NCBI GenBank assembly: GCA_902797405.1
Contig: CADBSP010000265.1
Coordinates: 1-29,590 of the forward strand
Origin: an uncultured Eubacteriales bacterium
Lineage (GTDB): Bacteria; Bacillota; Clostridia; Peptostreptococcales; Anaerovoracaceae
DNA: 29,590 nt
Reading direction: 5' to 3'
In this document: positions 22,644 through 29,590 of the stretch, piece after piece
How positions within the stretch are numbered: the first letter of the stretch is position 1
How the letters are laid out: each line of letters opens with the position of its first letter
The notes under the pieces: generated by a model
What the model was told of the DNA's origin: nothing
The model's database searches: none
What the model saw: only the letters and a program-made list of their open reading frames with translations
Translations under genes and position numbers: made by a program

Positions 22644-22844
22644 ATGGCAAATCATTTTCAAAGAGTTACATATGCTTTGTCTACTATATCACCTCTTCTT
22701 ACAATAACTGCTTTATTATGGTACACAGAATATGGAGGTGTTCTAGCATCAGCGACACTGGTAGGAATAGTTTTTATAATTTGTCTATACGAGATAAGTG
22801 TATTCAAATATGCAGAAAAGCATGCTTCAACCATGACGATATAA
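22644..22844 (+). pseudogene. Membrane-protein gene start, probably truncated
   Basis: A 66-residue frame starting at ATG 22644 with two hydrophobic segments (ALSTISPLLTITALLWY and ASATLVGIVFIICLYEI). The amino-acid pattern looks like a real two-span protein, but there is no SD and the frame stops early after a charged linker (KYAEKHASTMTI). It may be the first third of a two-span effector or sensor broken by the rearrangement next to the HAD fragment. Confidence 0.4.
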
Positions 22845-22923
22845 AGGGTATTCAAAGATGCCTTGCTAGAAAACGTAATCGGTGATTGTTACCATGTGAC
22901 ACAATGAAATGGAGGTAAGAGAC

Positions 22924-24771
22924 GTGAAGAAAACAATTATGCTAATCTTATGTGCTATTATGGCTATTTCAATGTACAACCCAGTATTTGCGACACAAAC
23001 CGAATCAGAAGACATGGCAGAAAAAGAAGCATATAGAGTAGCCGAGATTCCAGAATTGCGTGAAAAGAATTCAGATACTTATTTGCTTTCGGATGGATCA
23101 TATGAATGTGTTGTTTATGCTGAAGATAAGTATTATTATCAAGATGAAGAATTGATAGAATTTGACAATTCAATTGTACCGACAGACTATAAAAAAGGAG
23201 CAACTGGATATCATTATGTGAATGCAGCAAGTAGCACAAAAGTGTATTTCCCTGACAATCATCCGTCGATTCTGATAGAATCTGGCGAGAATCAGATATC
23301 TTTTTCGTTAGTAGGTGCCGAACCCACGAAAGCGCAGATTGGAGAAGAGAGTAAAGAATATGTATTCCCAGAACATGATTTGAGTTCTAAAAATTGTGTT
23401 ACTTATCCTGATATATATAAAGGTGTGGACATTATATACGCTGTAAAGAAATGGGGCGTAAAAGAATACATTGTCTTAAAGGACAAAAATGCAGCTACAC
23501 AATTCCTATATAACTTTGATACTGCAGATTGCTACATAAAAGAAAATGAAAAAGGAACCCTAGATGTATATGATTCGAAAGGTGAGTTAATCTTTGAATT
23601 TGCACCTCTTTTTGCAGTTGACTCTAATGGAAACTATACTGAGGAGCTTAGATATGAGATTCTGAAAACATCTGATAACACTACCACTGTAGGAATTTCT
23701 ATTTCCACAGATTATCTAAATGAGAATGATAGAGTATTTCCTGTTCTGATTGATCCATCAATTATGGTGACTGGAGAATGGTGTACATATGACAGTTATG
23801 TCTCAAGTAGATATCCAAATACTAACTACTATCTTCAGGATTGGCTACGTACTGGAAGAGATTCAGATTTCTATACTAGGAGAACATACATCAAGTTTGA
23901 TCTTCCCTCTGGAATCACAAAAAATGGGATATCATTTGCGTATATTGATATAAGAAAATATAGTGGCAGTGCTCCGAACGTGAAAGCTTATAGAGCAACT
24001 GGCAATTGGTCCTCAAGCTCTTTGACATGGAATAACAAGCCAGGATATACGACAACCAATGCGTCTGGAAAAGCCTCGGCGTTATCTAATAATTGGTACA
24101 GGCTAAATGTAACTAATATAGTAAAGGGGTGGTATGCGGGATCTTATAACAATTATGGGTTTGTCTTAAAAGATGCAACTGAATCTGGAACAACACAGTG
24201 GACAACATTCTATTCGTCTGACGCTGCTTCGCCAAATAAACCTGAATTGCATATTAACTATACATATTATGGGACGAGACCCTACCAGAGTACAAGTAAA
24301 ATAAATATCAATTGTATGGGGTATGCCCTCGAATATAATCAATATATTACTGGCTCTGATCTTAATCTGTCTCCTAGCGCGATGACAGGAAAAACCACAT
24401 CGCAATTACAGTCATATATAGCTACGAAAGCAGAAACGTGGATGAGGAATAATATACAACAGGCAAATTATGGAGTGATTAGTTCGTATAACTCTGGAAT
24501 CAATAGTGGCTGGTATCGGATAGTTCTCAGGGTTGGATTTACTGATTTAGACGGCGATGGGGTGTTGGATGCAAACGAAAATTGGGATTATCATTGGTGG
24601 TATCAAACTCAGGATGGAAATTGGGCCGATAAAGCAGGATCGACACCGTCGCGGTATAGGAATAATACATATAATATTAATCCAACGAGTCAAGTTTGGT
24701 CTGGGTATGTAAACTATAATAGTGCAGGGAAATTTTATCAAATTAATGATATTAGAACAGTAGCTTGGTAA
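22924..24771 (+). CDS. Secreted DNRLRE-domain protein with peptidase-like C-terminus
   Basis: A 615-residue secreted protein. I choose GTG 22924 because ATG 22909 overlaps the SD GGAGG. A signal peptide spans 1-23. Residues about 30-280 resemble the N-terminal part of WapA/RHS-type surface proteins (YVFPEHDL, YPDIYKGVDIIYA, then VFPVLIDPSI). A DNRLRE domain follows (about 282-460: TYIKFDLPSGI, SLTWNNKPGYTTT, NNYGFVLKD). The C-terminal 150 residues contain NCMGYAL, a calcium-loop-like DLDGDGVLDANE and DYHWWYQTQDGNW. Conserved-looking Cys and His suggest a papain-like peptidase, but I do not recognise the family. A secreted partner gene follows at once. Confidence 0.7.
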   Translation: MKKTIMLILCAIMAISMYNPVFATQTESEDMAEKEAYRVAEIPELREKNSDTYLLSDGSYECVVYAEDKYYYQDEELIEFDNSIVPTDYKKGATGYHYVNAASSTKVYFPDNHPSILIESGENQISFSLVGAEPTKAQIGEESKEYVFPEHDLSSKNCVTYPDIYKGVDIIYAVKKWGVKEYIVLKDKNAATQFLYNFDTADCYIKENEKGTLDVYDSKGELIFEFAPLFAVDSNGNYTEELRYEILKTSDNTTTVGISISTDYLNENDRVFPVLIDPSIMVTGEWCTYDSYVSSRYPNTNYYLQDWLRTGRDSDFYTRRTYIKFDLPSGITKNGISFAYIDIRKYSGSAPNVKAYRATGNWSSSSLTWNNKPGYTTTNASGKASALSNNWYRLNVTNIVKGWYAGSYNNYGFVLKDATESGTTQWTTFYSSDAASPNKPELHINYTYYGTRPYQSTSKININCMGYALEYNQYITGSDLNLSPSAMTGKTTSQLQSYIATKAETWMRNNIQQANYGVISSYNSGINSGWYRIVLRVGFTDLDGDGVLDANENWDYHWWYQTQDGNWADKAGSTPSRYRNNTYNINPTSQVWSGYVNYNSAGKFYQINDIRTVAW

Positions 24772-24782
24772 AGGAGGATTGT

Positions 24783-25574
24783 ATGAGAAAAAGGAAATTG
24801 TTTCTATATTTAAGTATTGTGATGACTATAGGGTTATGCATAAACATGGTAGCCTCTGCAAATACTATATTACACAAGGAAGAGTTTTCTAGAGAAAAGA
24901 ATCCCTGGGGAAGTTTTGGAAACAAAATAAATGAATTATATGAAAAAGGTATCGATACAAAGAAGGATTTGGATATACCAGTATACTATGAAGAAGAATT
25001 ATTATTTGATATAGATAGTGGCTTTGATTTGGTTAGAGATGCAGGCTTTTATGCGGGGTCAAATTCTATGCCGAATGAATCCTCTGCAATTATAGGTATT
25101 TACCCTACAGATGCAATTAGACTCAAAGACAATGGCAGTGCATATACTATTTATGATACAGATGGTGGTTACAGATTGTTTTTATTCTTTGATAAGTGTA
25201 ATGATTATCAAACGCCTATAGGATTTCCGATTATTGTAAAAAACATATTATCATATTCAGATTTTTCTGTTTTACGTGCTGGAGATTCAATAGAGTTTGT
25301 TGAAAGCATTGAGTCTGTAGCCACACTTCATAAGCGTTACATTAAAGAGGTTTGGAAGCTTGAACCAAAAGGTGCAAAAATGATGGCCGAATATGGATTC
25401 CCCTGTACAGGTTTATATTATCTTAAAGAAGGATTGTTAAAAATAGAATATGAGATGTTAGATGATGGAAAAATCACTATTGGCAACATCGAACTATATA
25501 GAGATTATATATTACCCGATATTCTAGGTAATAAAGTTGACTATTCTATATTGGAATCAGATTTGCCTAAATGA
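24783..25574 (+). CDS. Secreted protein of unknown function
   Basis: A 263-residue protein starting at ATG 24783 with a strong SD (AAAGGAGG) directly after the stop of the DNRLRE gene, so they form an operon. A signal peptide covers about 1-26. The rest is a mixed alpha/beta domain with YEEELLFDIDSGFDLVRDA, YRLFLFFDKC and a C-terminal region GLLKIEYEMLDDG. No family is recognised. As it is co-expressed with a putative secreted peptidase it might be a substrate, inhibitor or immunity protein; none of these is shown. Confidence 0.6.
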   Translation: MRKRKLFLYLSIVMTIGLCINMVASANTILHKEEFSREKNPWGSFGNKINELYEKGIDTKKDLDIPVYYEEELLFDIDSGFDLVRDAGFYAGSNSMPNESSAIIGIYPTDAIRLKDNGSAYTIYDTDGGYRLFLFFDKCNDYQTPIGFPIIVKNILSYSDFSVLRAGDSIEFVESIESVATLHKRYIKEVWKLEPKGAKMMAEYGFPCTGLYYLKEGLLKIEYEMLDDGKITIGNIELYRDYILPDILGNKVDYSILESDLPK

Positions 25575-25968
25575 AAACCTTGTCCCAACGAATTGAAAAG
25601 AATATTTATATGATAAGCACGAAGAACTTATCTTCCGACATGGAAAAAATTTATTCGCCTTTTATTTTAAGTGTAACAACTCTATCCTGAGTCGTCTATA
25701 TTATATGAAAGGGTAGTTGGGGTGAGATAATACTCGTTACCCGGAGAGGTTAATATAATATGTGCATCTTTCACGTATGCCAAATAACCACCGGAAAGTG
25801 CATCAGGAAAGTTTAAGCCGCTCGCAATAACTATGCTGCCAAACTTCCCCTGCTTGTTATACAAGGGCAATTTAGTGTTAGCCGAAATAATACTTGGTGA
25901 TTTTCTAGTATAAAATAACACTATATGGTCACCAACATTATTATATTGTTTAGTTAAGGGGATGTTAT
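25575..25968. other. Spacer with CWB2 remnant
   Basis: After a small hairpin GATAAG (25604-25609) / CTTATC (25619-25624) this holds a minus-strand remnant of a wall-binding gene, then runs into the HAD 3' fragment. There is no complete gene. Confidence 0.4.
25682..25849 (-). pseudogene. Cell wall-binding repeat 2 (CWB2) remnant
   Basis: On the minus strand the frame reads GKFGSIVIASGLNFPDALSG, then GYLAYVKDAHIILTS, which is the core of a CWB2 repeat (typically SIVVASGLNFPDALSGSYLA). CWB2 repeats attach clostridial surface proteins to wall polymers and normally occur in threes. Here only part of one repeat survives; the frame continues upstream into the antisense of the HAD fragment. It is the broken end of a surface-protein gene. 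Confidence 0.65.
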
Positions 25969-26256
25969 TATGCAGAGTAGTTTGAAAGAATAGAACAATT
26001 ATTAAGATAGAACTGGCTATCGATCTGATATGGAGCGGTAGCTTCGATGAAAAAAAGACCATCATCTCTGAGCTAAATATGTATGATGACTTTGAATCGG
26101 ATACTGTGGAAAAGCTTTTCACTGCGTTAGCAAGAAATTGACAGGTTAGAGCAGTAATTAACAATCCTGACATAGCTGTATTTATAATAGCTTAATATCA
26201 AAATGTAAAGAATCAAGTGAGGAAGGCAAGAGAGTCAGAGATTTGATAGATTGATG
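25969..26256 (+). pseudogene. 3' fragment of a second HAD gene copy
   Basis: This aligns with bases 13430-13720 of the intact HAD gene, i.e. its C-terminal extension. Shared strings include ATGTATGATGACTTTGAA, AAGCAAGAAATGGACAGG with one substitution, and GTTAGAGCAGTAATTAA. Stops and frameshifts make it non-functional. It sits about 3.4 kb downstream of the 5' fragment, in the same orientation, and just ahead of the basic-protein/SIR2 pair, as the intact HAD gene sits ahead of the kinase fusion. Confidence 0.8.
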
Positions 26257-26330
26257 CAAAACGAAATGAAATCATATATTGAACTCTGTATGGTGACGAA
26301 TCAACAGTTAGATAATAGTGTTAGCAAAAG

Positions 26331-26375
26331 AAAGGAGAATTTGATTAGGCTTCATGCTAATCATACATGCTAAAG
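26331..26375 (+). promoter_or_regulatory. SD-hairpin leader of the basic-protein gene
   Basis: AAAGGAG (26331-26337) is separated from ATG 26376 by a perfect 7-base stem TGATTAG (26342-26348) / CTAATCA (26357-26363) with an 8-base loop. With the hairpin folded, about 16 bases remain between SD and ATG. A ten-codon frame TTG 26341 to TAA 26373 ends two bases before ATG 26376, so translational coupling is the other reading. Confidence 0.5.
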
Positions 26376-26807
26376 ATGAGATTAAAGTCAGTATTAAAAT
26401 CAAATCGGGATTTAAGAAAAAACGGATACATCATAATAGATAAACTACATAAGATGGAAAAGCGAAAGGGAGCATTGAAAGCATATAAAAGTGAGGCTGA
26501 GGGTACTTATTTTTTTATTATTTGTATTCGTGCATTGATTGATATAATACAGATTGAATATCCCGAGGAGCACGAATTCCATGCAAAAAGTAAATCTTTT
26601 CTTTCTTATCTAGAATATGTTGCGAAAAGTAAAGGCAGGATTAATAGAAAAAGGGTAGGTTCATTTTTGAAAACATATACAACTTTCTTCAAGTATATAG
26701 AAAGAAAAAAACCAGAATTCTTTTTTTCGAATGAAGTCTTAAGAAAATGGAATATTGAATGTATTATGGCATATATAGCAACATGGGGAAATAACGAGTC
26801 AAAGTGA
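26376..26807 (+). CDS. Basic helical protein next to SIR2, unknown
   Basis: A 143-residue, Lys-rich protein; ATG 26367 three codons earlier is also possible, but I prefer 26376 from the leader geometry. It is mostly helical (KSNRDLRKNGYIIIDKLHKM, FFIICIRALIDIIQIEY, RVGSFLKTYTTFFKYIERK). No domain is recognised. It lies 19 bases before the SIR2-like gene and takes the position after the HAD copy that the kinase-HD fusion takes in the other locus. It may be a partner or sensor for SIR2; that is inference. Confidence 0.6.
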   Translation: MRLKSVLKSNRDLRKNGYIIIDKLHKMEKRKGALKAYKSEAEGTYFFIICIRALIDIIQIEYPEEHEFHAKSKSFLSYLEYVAKSKGRINRKRVGSFLKTYTTFFKYIERKKPEFFFSNEVLRKWNIECIMAYIATWGNNESK

Positions 26808-26826
26808 TATTAGAAAGGAGTTTGTT

Positions 26827-27122
26827 ATGTTGCTTACTGTTAGCGATGCGTTCCCAATAATTAAACGAATATTGGATGAAGAAAGGCTGTCGATTTTTGC
26901 TGGATCAGGGATATCGGTTGATTCGGGATTACCAGATTGGGATGGATTTATAGATAAATACATAGAAATCTGCGATGACTTAAATGATAGTTTGGATTCA
27001 TCTCTTAAATTTACGGATATAATTAATGATGCAAAGTATAGCAAAGAAAAGGATATAGTTTCTACAATAACAGCATTAAAAGATAAAGTTAAGCATTGTA
27101 AGTTACATGGTGTTAATACAGA
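26827..27122 (+). pseudogene. SIR2-like gene, interrupted by IS21-family element
   Basis: ATG 26827 follows the SD AAAGGAG. Residues 20-45 (RLSIFAGSGISVDSGLPDWD) carry the GAGxS-type NAD-binding signature of SIR2_2 domains, which in many bacterial defence systems degrade NAD. The frame breaks at residue 98 where the insertion sequence begins (TGTAAG at 27123). Read-through adds about 22 codons from the element (to 27192). The remainder of the gene should lie beyond 29590. As it stands the active site is incomplete, so the system is probably disabled in this strain. Confidence 0.75.
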
Positions 27123-27188
27123 TGTAAGCGGTCAACTAAAATACACATTTTTTCGCCACAAAGTGCACACTTTTTTACGGCTCCGCTT

Positions 27189-27926
27189 TTAGCCAGTAAT
27201 TGATTGGTGGTGCTCGAGGCGATAGCTATTTCCGGTCATATTGATTATCTCGCAGTGATGAATCAAACGATCCAGTATGGCCGTTGTAATAGTAGCATCT
27301 CCGAGAAAATCTGCCCACTCATCAAATCCTTTATTGGATGTTATGATTAGCGAAGTCTTTTCAGACATAGCGGATACAAATGTAAAAAACAGATTGGCTT
27401 CCGCTGGTGTAAGGGGCATAAAGCCCACTTCGTCAACCACAATGAGTGCAGCTTTTTTAAGATATTTCAGTCTGCGTCTAGACGCACCGGATATCTCTGA
27501 GGTCTTAAGGAGTTTCATAAGATTATCCAGTGTCTCGAATGCGACTATATATCCAAGATCCAAGCCTTTTACGGCCAGGGATAGTGCAAGGTGCGTCTTG
27601 CCTACTCCCGGAGGACCTAGAAAACATATATTGTATGCTTGCTCGACCCAGGTCATGTCGCTGAGTCTTAGCATTTGCTCTTTGGAAACGCTACGTTGAA
27701 ACCCGAAGTCAAAATCTTCAATTGTTTTCTCGTAGGGCAGTCTAGCGTTGCGCCTTCGCAATCTGTTCTGCTTTTCGATTCGTAGTTTCAGCTCTTCGTT
27801 TAGAAAAAGCTCTACGCTTTCCAAAGGGGTTAGCTTGTTCTGGCCTCTAAATAACTCTTCGAAATTTACTGGTTGAAGTCTAAGGTCAGATAACAAGTTG
27901 TTGATGCGTTCAGTAGGAGTCAACAT
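27189..27926 (-). CDS. istB: IstB-like ATP-binding protein
   Basis: A 245-residue AAA+ helper of the IS21 transposase. Walker A is GPPGVGKTHLA, Walker B is LIVVDEVGFM, and sensor-like ITSNKGFDEW follows. IstB assembles on DNA and supports IstA-mediated strand transfer. I prefer ATG 27926, with AGGTAGGTG as SD; GTG 27935 is an alternative three codons upstream. It overlaps the end of istA, so the two are translated in a coupled way. Length and motifs are complete. Confidence 0.92.
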   Translation of the reverse strand: MLTPTERINNLLSDLRLQPVNFEELFRGQNKLTPLESVELFLNEELKLRIEKQNRLRRRNARLPYEKTIEDFDFGFQRSVSKEQMLRLSDMTWVEQAYNICFLGPPGVGKTHLALSLAVKGLDLGYIVAFETLDNLMKLLKTSEISGASRRRLKYLKKAALIVVDEVGFMPLTPAEANLFFTFVSAMSEKTSLIITSNKGFDEWADFLGDATITTAILDRLIHHCEIINMTGNSYRLEHHQSITG

Positions 27927-29442
27927 TTTGATCACCTACCTTTACGTATGCATCTAATGGTCTCTTCTCAGTAGAGACATGATATTTAGCGTCACTTACA
28001 GGAATATTCGTGAAGTCAAATTCCGGAAGCGGATGCGTTGCTAAGGCCTCACGGTGTTCTAAGTAATCCTTCATAGTATTGGCGCTAAAGAGTCTGCTCT
28101 TCGTGCAGAAGTCTACAGCTTCGAGACATGCATCAACATCATATTTATCCACAAGAGTCTCTATGATTCTGAATTGATCTCTTGCATAGCGAGGTTTTTC
28201 TTCTCTGATGGAATTAAGAAAGTCCGTTGCGAGGTAGAGAAGTCTTTCGTCTAGGTCAGCTTGTATGTTATTAATCGCAGACAGTTTATCGCGTCTATGA
28301 TTAGTGTTCTGAATAAGCTGACCCTTCTTAAGGCAGATGCGATGCTCACATAACGGCTGCTTTTCCAGAGTCATTATGTAGAGAATCCCGTCATCTGGCT
28401 TAATGATTACTTCTTTGTGGGTATTGTATGTTCCAAGTGGCACAGAGTAGCGATTGCTTTCGTAAATGATGGTGTTGTCTTTACGGACTGTACGACATGT
28501 ATTGGCATCAGGGATATTAATGCCGTTGTAAATCGGTCTAAGTGTTTCGCATTCTTCCTCAAATACTGCCCGAGGGATGAGTTTGGTAGTTCCGTGCACT
28601 TTAGCATTTGCTGTTCTTTCAAGCCACTTAATGCAACTGTTATTGAGTGTTGCGTCGTCAATATATATGCGATTAGCAAGGAAATTGCCTTTAATATATT
28701 TGACTGTGCTTTCAATCTTCCCTTTGCTTTCGGGATCGGCTCCGCGACACATGTAAATATTCATATTACATTCCTGACGGAACTTCTCGAATTCATATGT
28801 GTAGACAATGTCGCCACCATTTTCGCTCACACATACTATGCTGTCCTGGTCAAATACCATTTCGATGGGCATACCGCCAAAGTACGAGAACGAGTGGTAG
28901 CAAGCACGAACCAAATCCGATGCAGTGTATGGTCTACTCTGCAATTCAGCATATTTGTACCTCGAACGAGAAAGCAAGAATGCTACACAATACACTTTAG
29001 TATATCCACCAGAAGCATTCTTCAGGTTCATTTCACCGAAGTCTACCTGAACCTGCCTGCCCATCGGGAGTTCAGGAACCGCTTCATAGGTTCTTGGGTT
29101 CTTGATCTTGCGGATATTGAACTCATTCCGGAGTTCTTTTACATAGCGAGATACTGTTCTTTCAGAAAAGTTCTCGCCGTAATACTCTTTCAGCCAGTCG
29201 CAGACTTGAGCTGATGAAATCGATGGATATTCAGTAAGCCAATTGAGTATGACTTTATGATATTCATCTAGTGCCTGTTTTCGGCGCACATCGGACTTCA
29301 TGGCTTCATAGTCTTCAACAGACATATTCCAGTATCTATCTACGGTCCTTCTGTTGATATCTAGTTGACGTGCCGCTTGTGCCTTCTTGAAGCCCTGGTC
29401 CTTCAGTTGTTTTATTGCGTTATACACAGAATACCCTTTCAT
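27910..29442 (-). CDS. istA: IstA-like IS21 transposase
   Basis: A 510-residue DDE transposase. An N-terminal helix-turn-helix reads AQAARQLDINRRTVDRYW. The catalytic triad is seen in QVDFGE, MVFDQDS and SKGKIEST. The C-terminal beta domain (YSVPLGTYNTHKEV) is typical. I choose ATG 29442 because GGAGGG lies nine bases upstream; the frame is open to 29526 but that part covers the hairpin and terminal repeats. Complete, no frameshift, so the element may still move. Confidence 0.92.
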   Translation of the reverse strand: MKGYSVYNAIKQLKDQGFKKAQAARQLDINRRTVDRYWNMSVEDYEAMKSDVRRKQALDEYHKVILNWLTEYPSISSAQVCDWLKEYYGENFSERTVSRYVKELRNEFNIRKIKNPRTYEAVPELPMGRQVQVDFGEMNLKNASGGYTKVYCVAFLLSRSRYKYAELQSRPYTASDLVRACYHSFSYFGGMPIEMVFDQDSIVCVSENGGDIVYTYEFEKFRQECNMNIYMCRGADPESKGKIESTVKYIKGNFLANRIYIDDATLNNSCIKWLERTANAKVHGTTKLIPRAVFEEECETLRPIYNGINIPDANTCRTVRKDNTIIYESNRYSVPLGTYNTHKEVIIKPDDGILYIMTLEKQPLCEHRICLKKGQLIQNTNHRRDKLSAINNIQADLDERLLYLATDFLNSIREEKPRYARDQFRIIETLVDKYDVDACLEAVDFCTKSRLFSANTMKDYLEHREALATHPLPEFDFTNIPVSDAKYHVSTEKRPLDAYVKVGDQNVDSY

Positions 29443-29461
29443 AATTGCCGACCCTCCATCA

Positions 29462-29485
29462 TTTGGTAGATTAAATTCTACCAAA
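29462..29485 (-). promoter_or_regulatory. Hairpin between IS end and istA
   Basis: TTTGGTAGA (29462-29470) and TCTACCAAA (29477-29485) form a 9-base stem just upstream of the istA SD. It may reduce expression of the transposase from transcripts entering from outside, as seen in other insertion sequences. Confidence 0.45.
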
Positions 29486-29590
29486 CGATTCGGGAAGTGT
29501 GCACTTTGTGGCGAAAATCTGCGCACTTTGTGGCGAGAATCTGTGTATTACTGATGGCGAAAATCTGTGTACTTTATATTACCATTTACA

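Larger units (their letters stand above)
27123..29590 (-). mobile_element. IS21-family insertion sequence
   Basis: The element spans about 2.47 kb and carries istA and istB on the minus strand. Left end: TGTAAGCGGT at 27123; right end: the complement of TGTAAATGGT at the last base of the window; the outer 26 bases match at about 19 positions. Inner repeats are stronger: TTTTCGCCACAAAGTGCACAC at 27150-27170 is the exact complement of GTGTGCACTTTGTGGCGAAAA at 29497-29517. The right end has tandem copies of this unit (29499-29520, 29521-29542, a diverged one 29543-29566), as is usual for IS21 ends. A target duplication cannot be checked because the right flank is outside. Confidence 0.85.

Noticed and set aside
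25850..26173. Upstream part of the minus-strand frame that ends in the CWB2 remnant
   Set aside because: This half is the antisense of the HAD 3' fragment; only the last 55 codons resemble CWB2.
12345..26363. The hairpins around the HAD copies as integron attC sites
   Set aside because: They lack the GTTRRRY-type core, and no integron integrase is present in the window.
27060..27122. KLHG near the end of the SIR2 fragment as the catalytic HG motif
   Set aside because: The usual intermediate TTN-type motif between GAGxS and HG is absent, so the match may be accidental.
28417..29214. 265-codon frame opposite istA
   Set aside because: Lies wholly antisense to the transposase, which has all catalytic motifs; a shadow.

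Overview
The window looks like an accessory island in a low-GC anaerobic Firmicute, most likely a Lachnospiraceae-type clostridium. This rests on AT-rich codon use, strong Shine-Dalgarno (SD) sites, a clostridial agr-type peptide, a CWB2 wall-binding fragment, and remnants of the conjugative elements common in that group. No rRNA, tRNA or CRISPR array was seen. Most genes read on the + strand; the main exceptions are two copies of one XRE regulator and the terminal insertion sequence.

Region 1 (1-3461) is a decayed integrative conjugative element (ICE), richer in GC than the rest. It holds a TnpW-like protein, a winged-helix replication-type protein, a chain of small overlapping genes, a RadC/JAB-like gene fused by deletion to a VirB2-like pilin remnant, a PemK/MazF-like gene with its own promoter and dyad, a candidate small RNA or attenuator, and a truncated VirB6-like plus CHAP-domain remnant. 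Region 2 (3603-6600) is an agr-type quorum-sensing operon in the order response regulator, histidine kinase, AgrD prepeptide, AgrB; the predicted thiolactone core is CVWHF. Region 3 (6601-8258) has a broken XRE regulator with a conserved upstream dyad and an unknown membrane-anchored protein. Region 4 (8259-12170) is a lactococcin 972-type bacteriocin operon: a secreted peptide, a DUF1430-type permease and an ABC ATPase. The bacteriocin gene is enclosed by a 13-base inverted repeat whose right arm contains the permease SD.

Region 5 (12300-16160) is the most intriguing. A HAD phosphatase gene is followed by a 777-residue protein that fuses a Ser/Thr kinase to a SAMHD1-like HD domain whose HD pair is replaced by SS. 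Region 6 (16161-22060) mixes decayed DNA with secreted or membrane genes: an unknown anchored protein, an intact copy of the XRE regulator, a secreted Amidase_6 protein, and a secreted protein with a membrane partner. Region 7 (22186-27122) contains a second, broken copy of the HAD gene. Its 5' and 3' parts are separated by about 3.4 kb carrying a secreted DNRLRE protein with a peptidase-like C-terminus and a secreted partner. After the 3' part come an unknown basic protein and a SIR2-like gene. Region 8 (27123-29590) is an IS21-family element (istA, istB) that interrupts the SIR2 gene; its outer end appears to coincide with the end of the window.

Taken together, the 12.3-27.1 kb part looks like a modular conflict or defence island: HAD gene plus changing partner (kinase-HD in one copy, basic protein plus SIR2 in the other). 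Short hairpins with related arms (consensus TATGATTAG / CTAATCATA) lie on both sides of each HAD copy. In front of three genes such a hairpin sits between a good SD and the start codon. A defence role is inference from gene content and neighbourhood; nothing in the sequence proves it.
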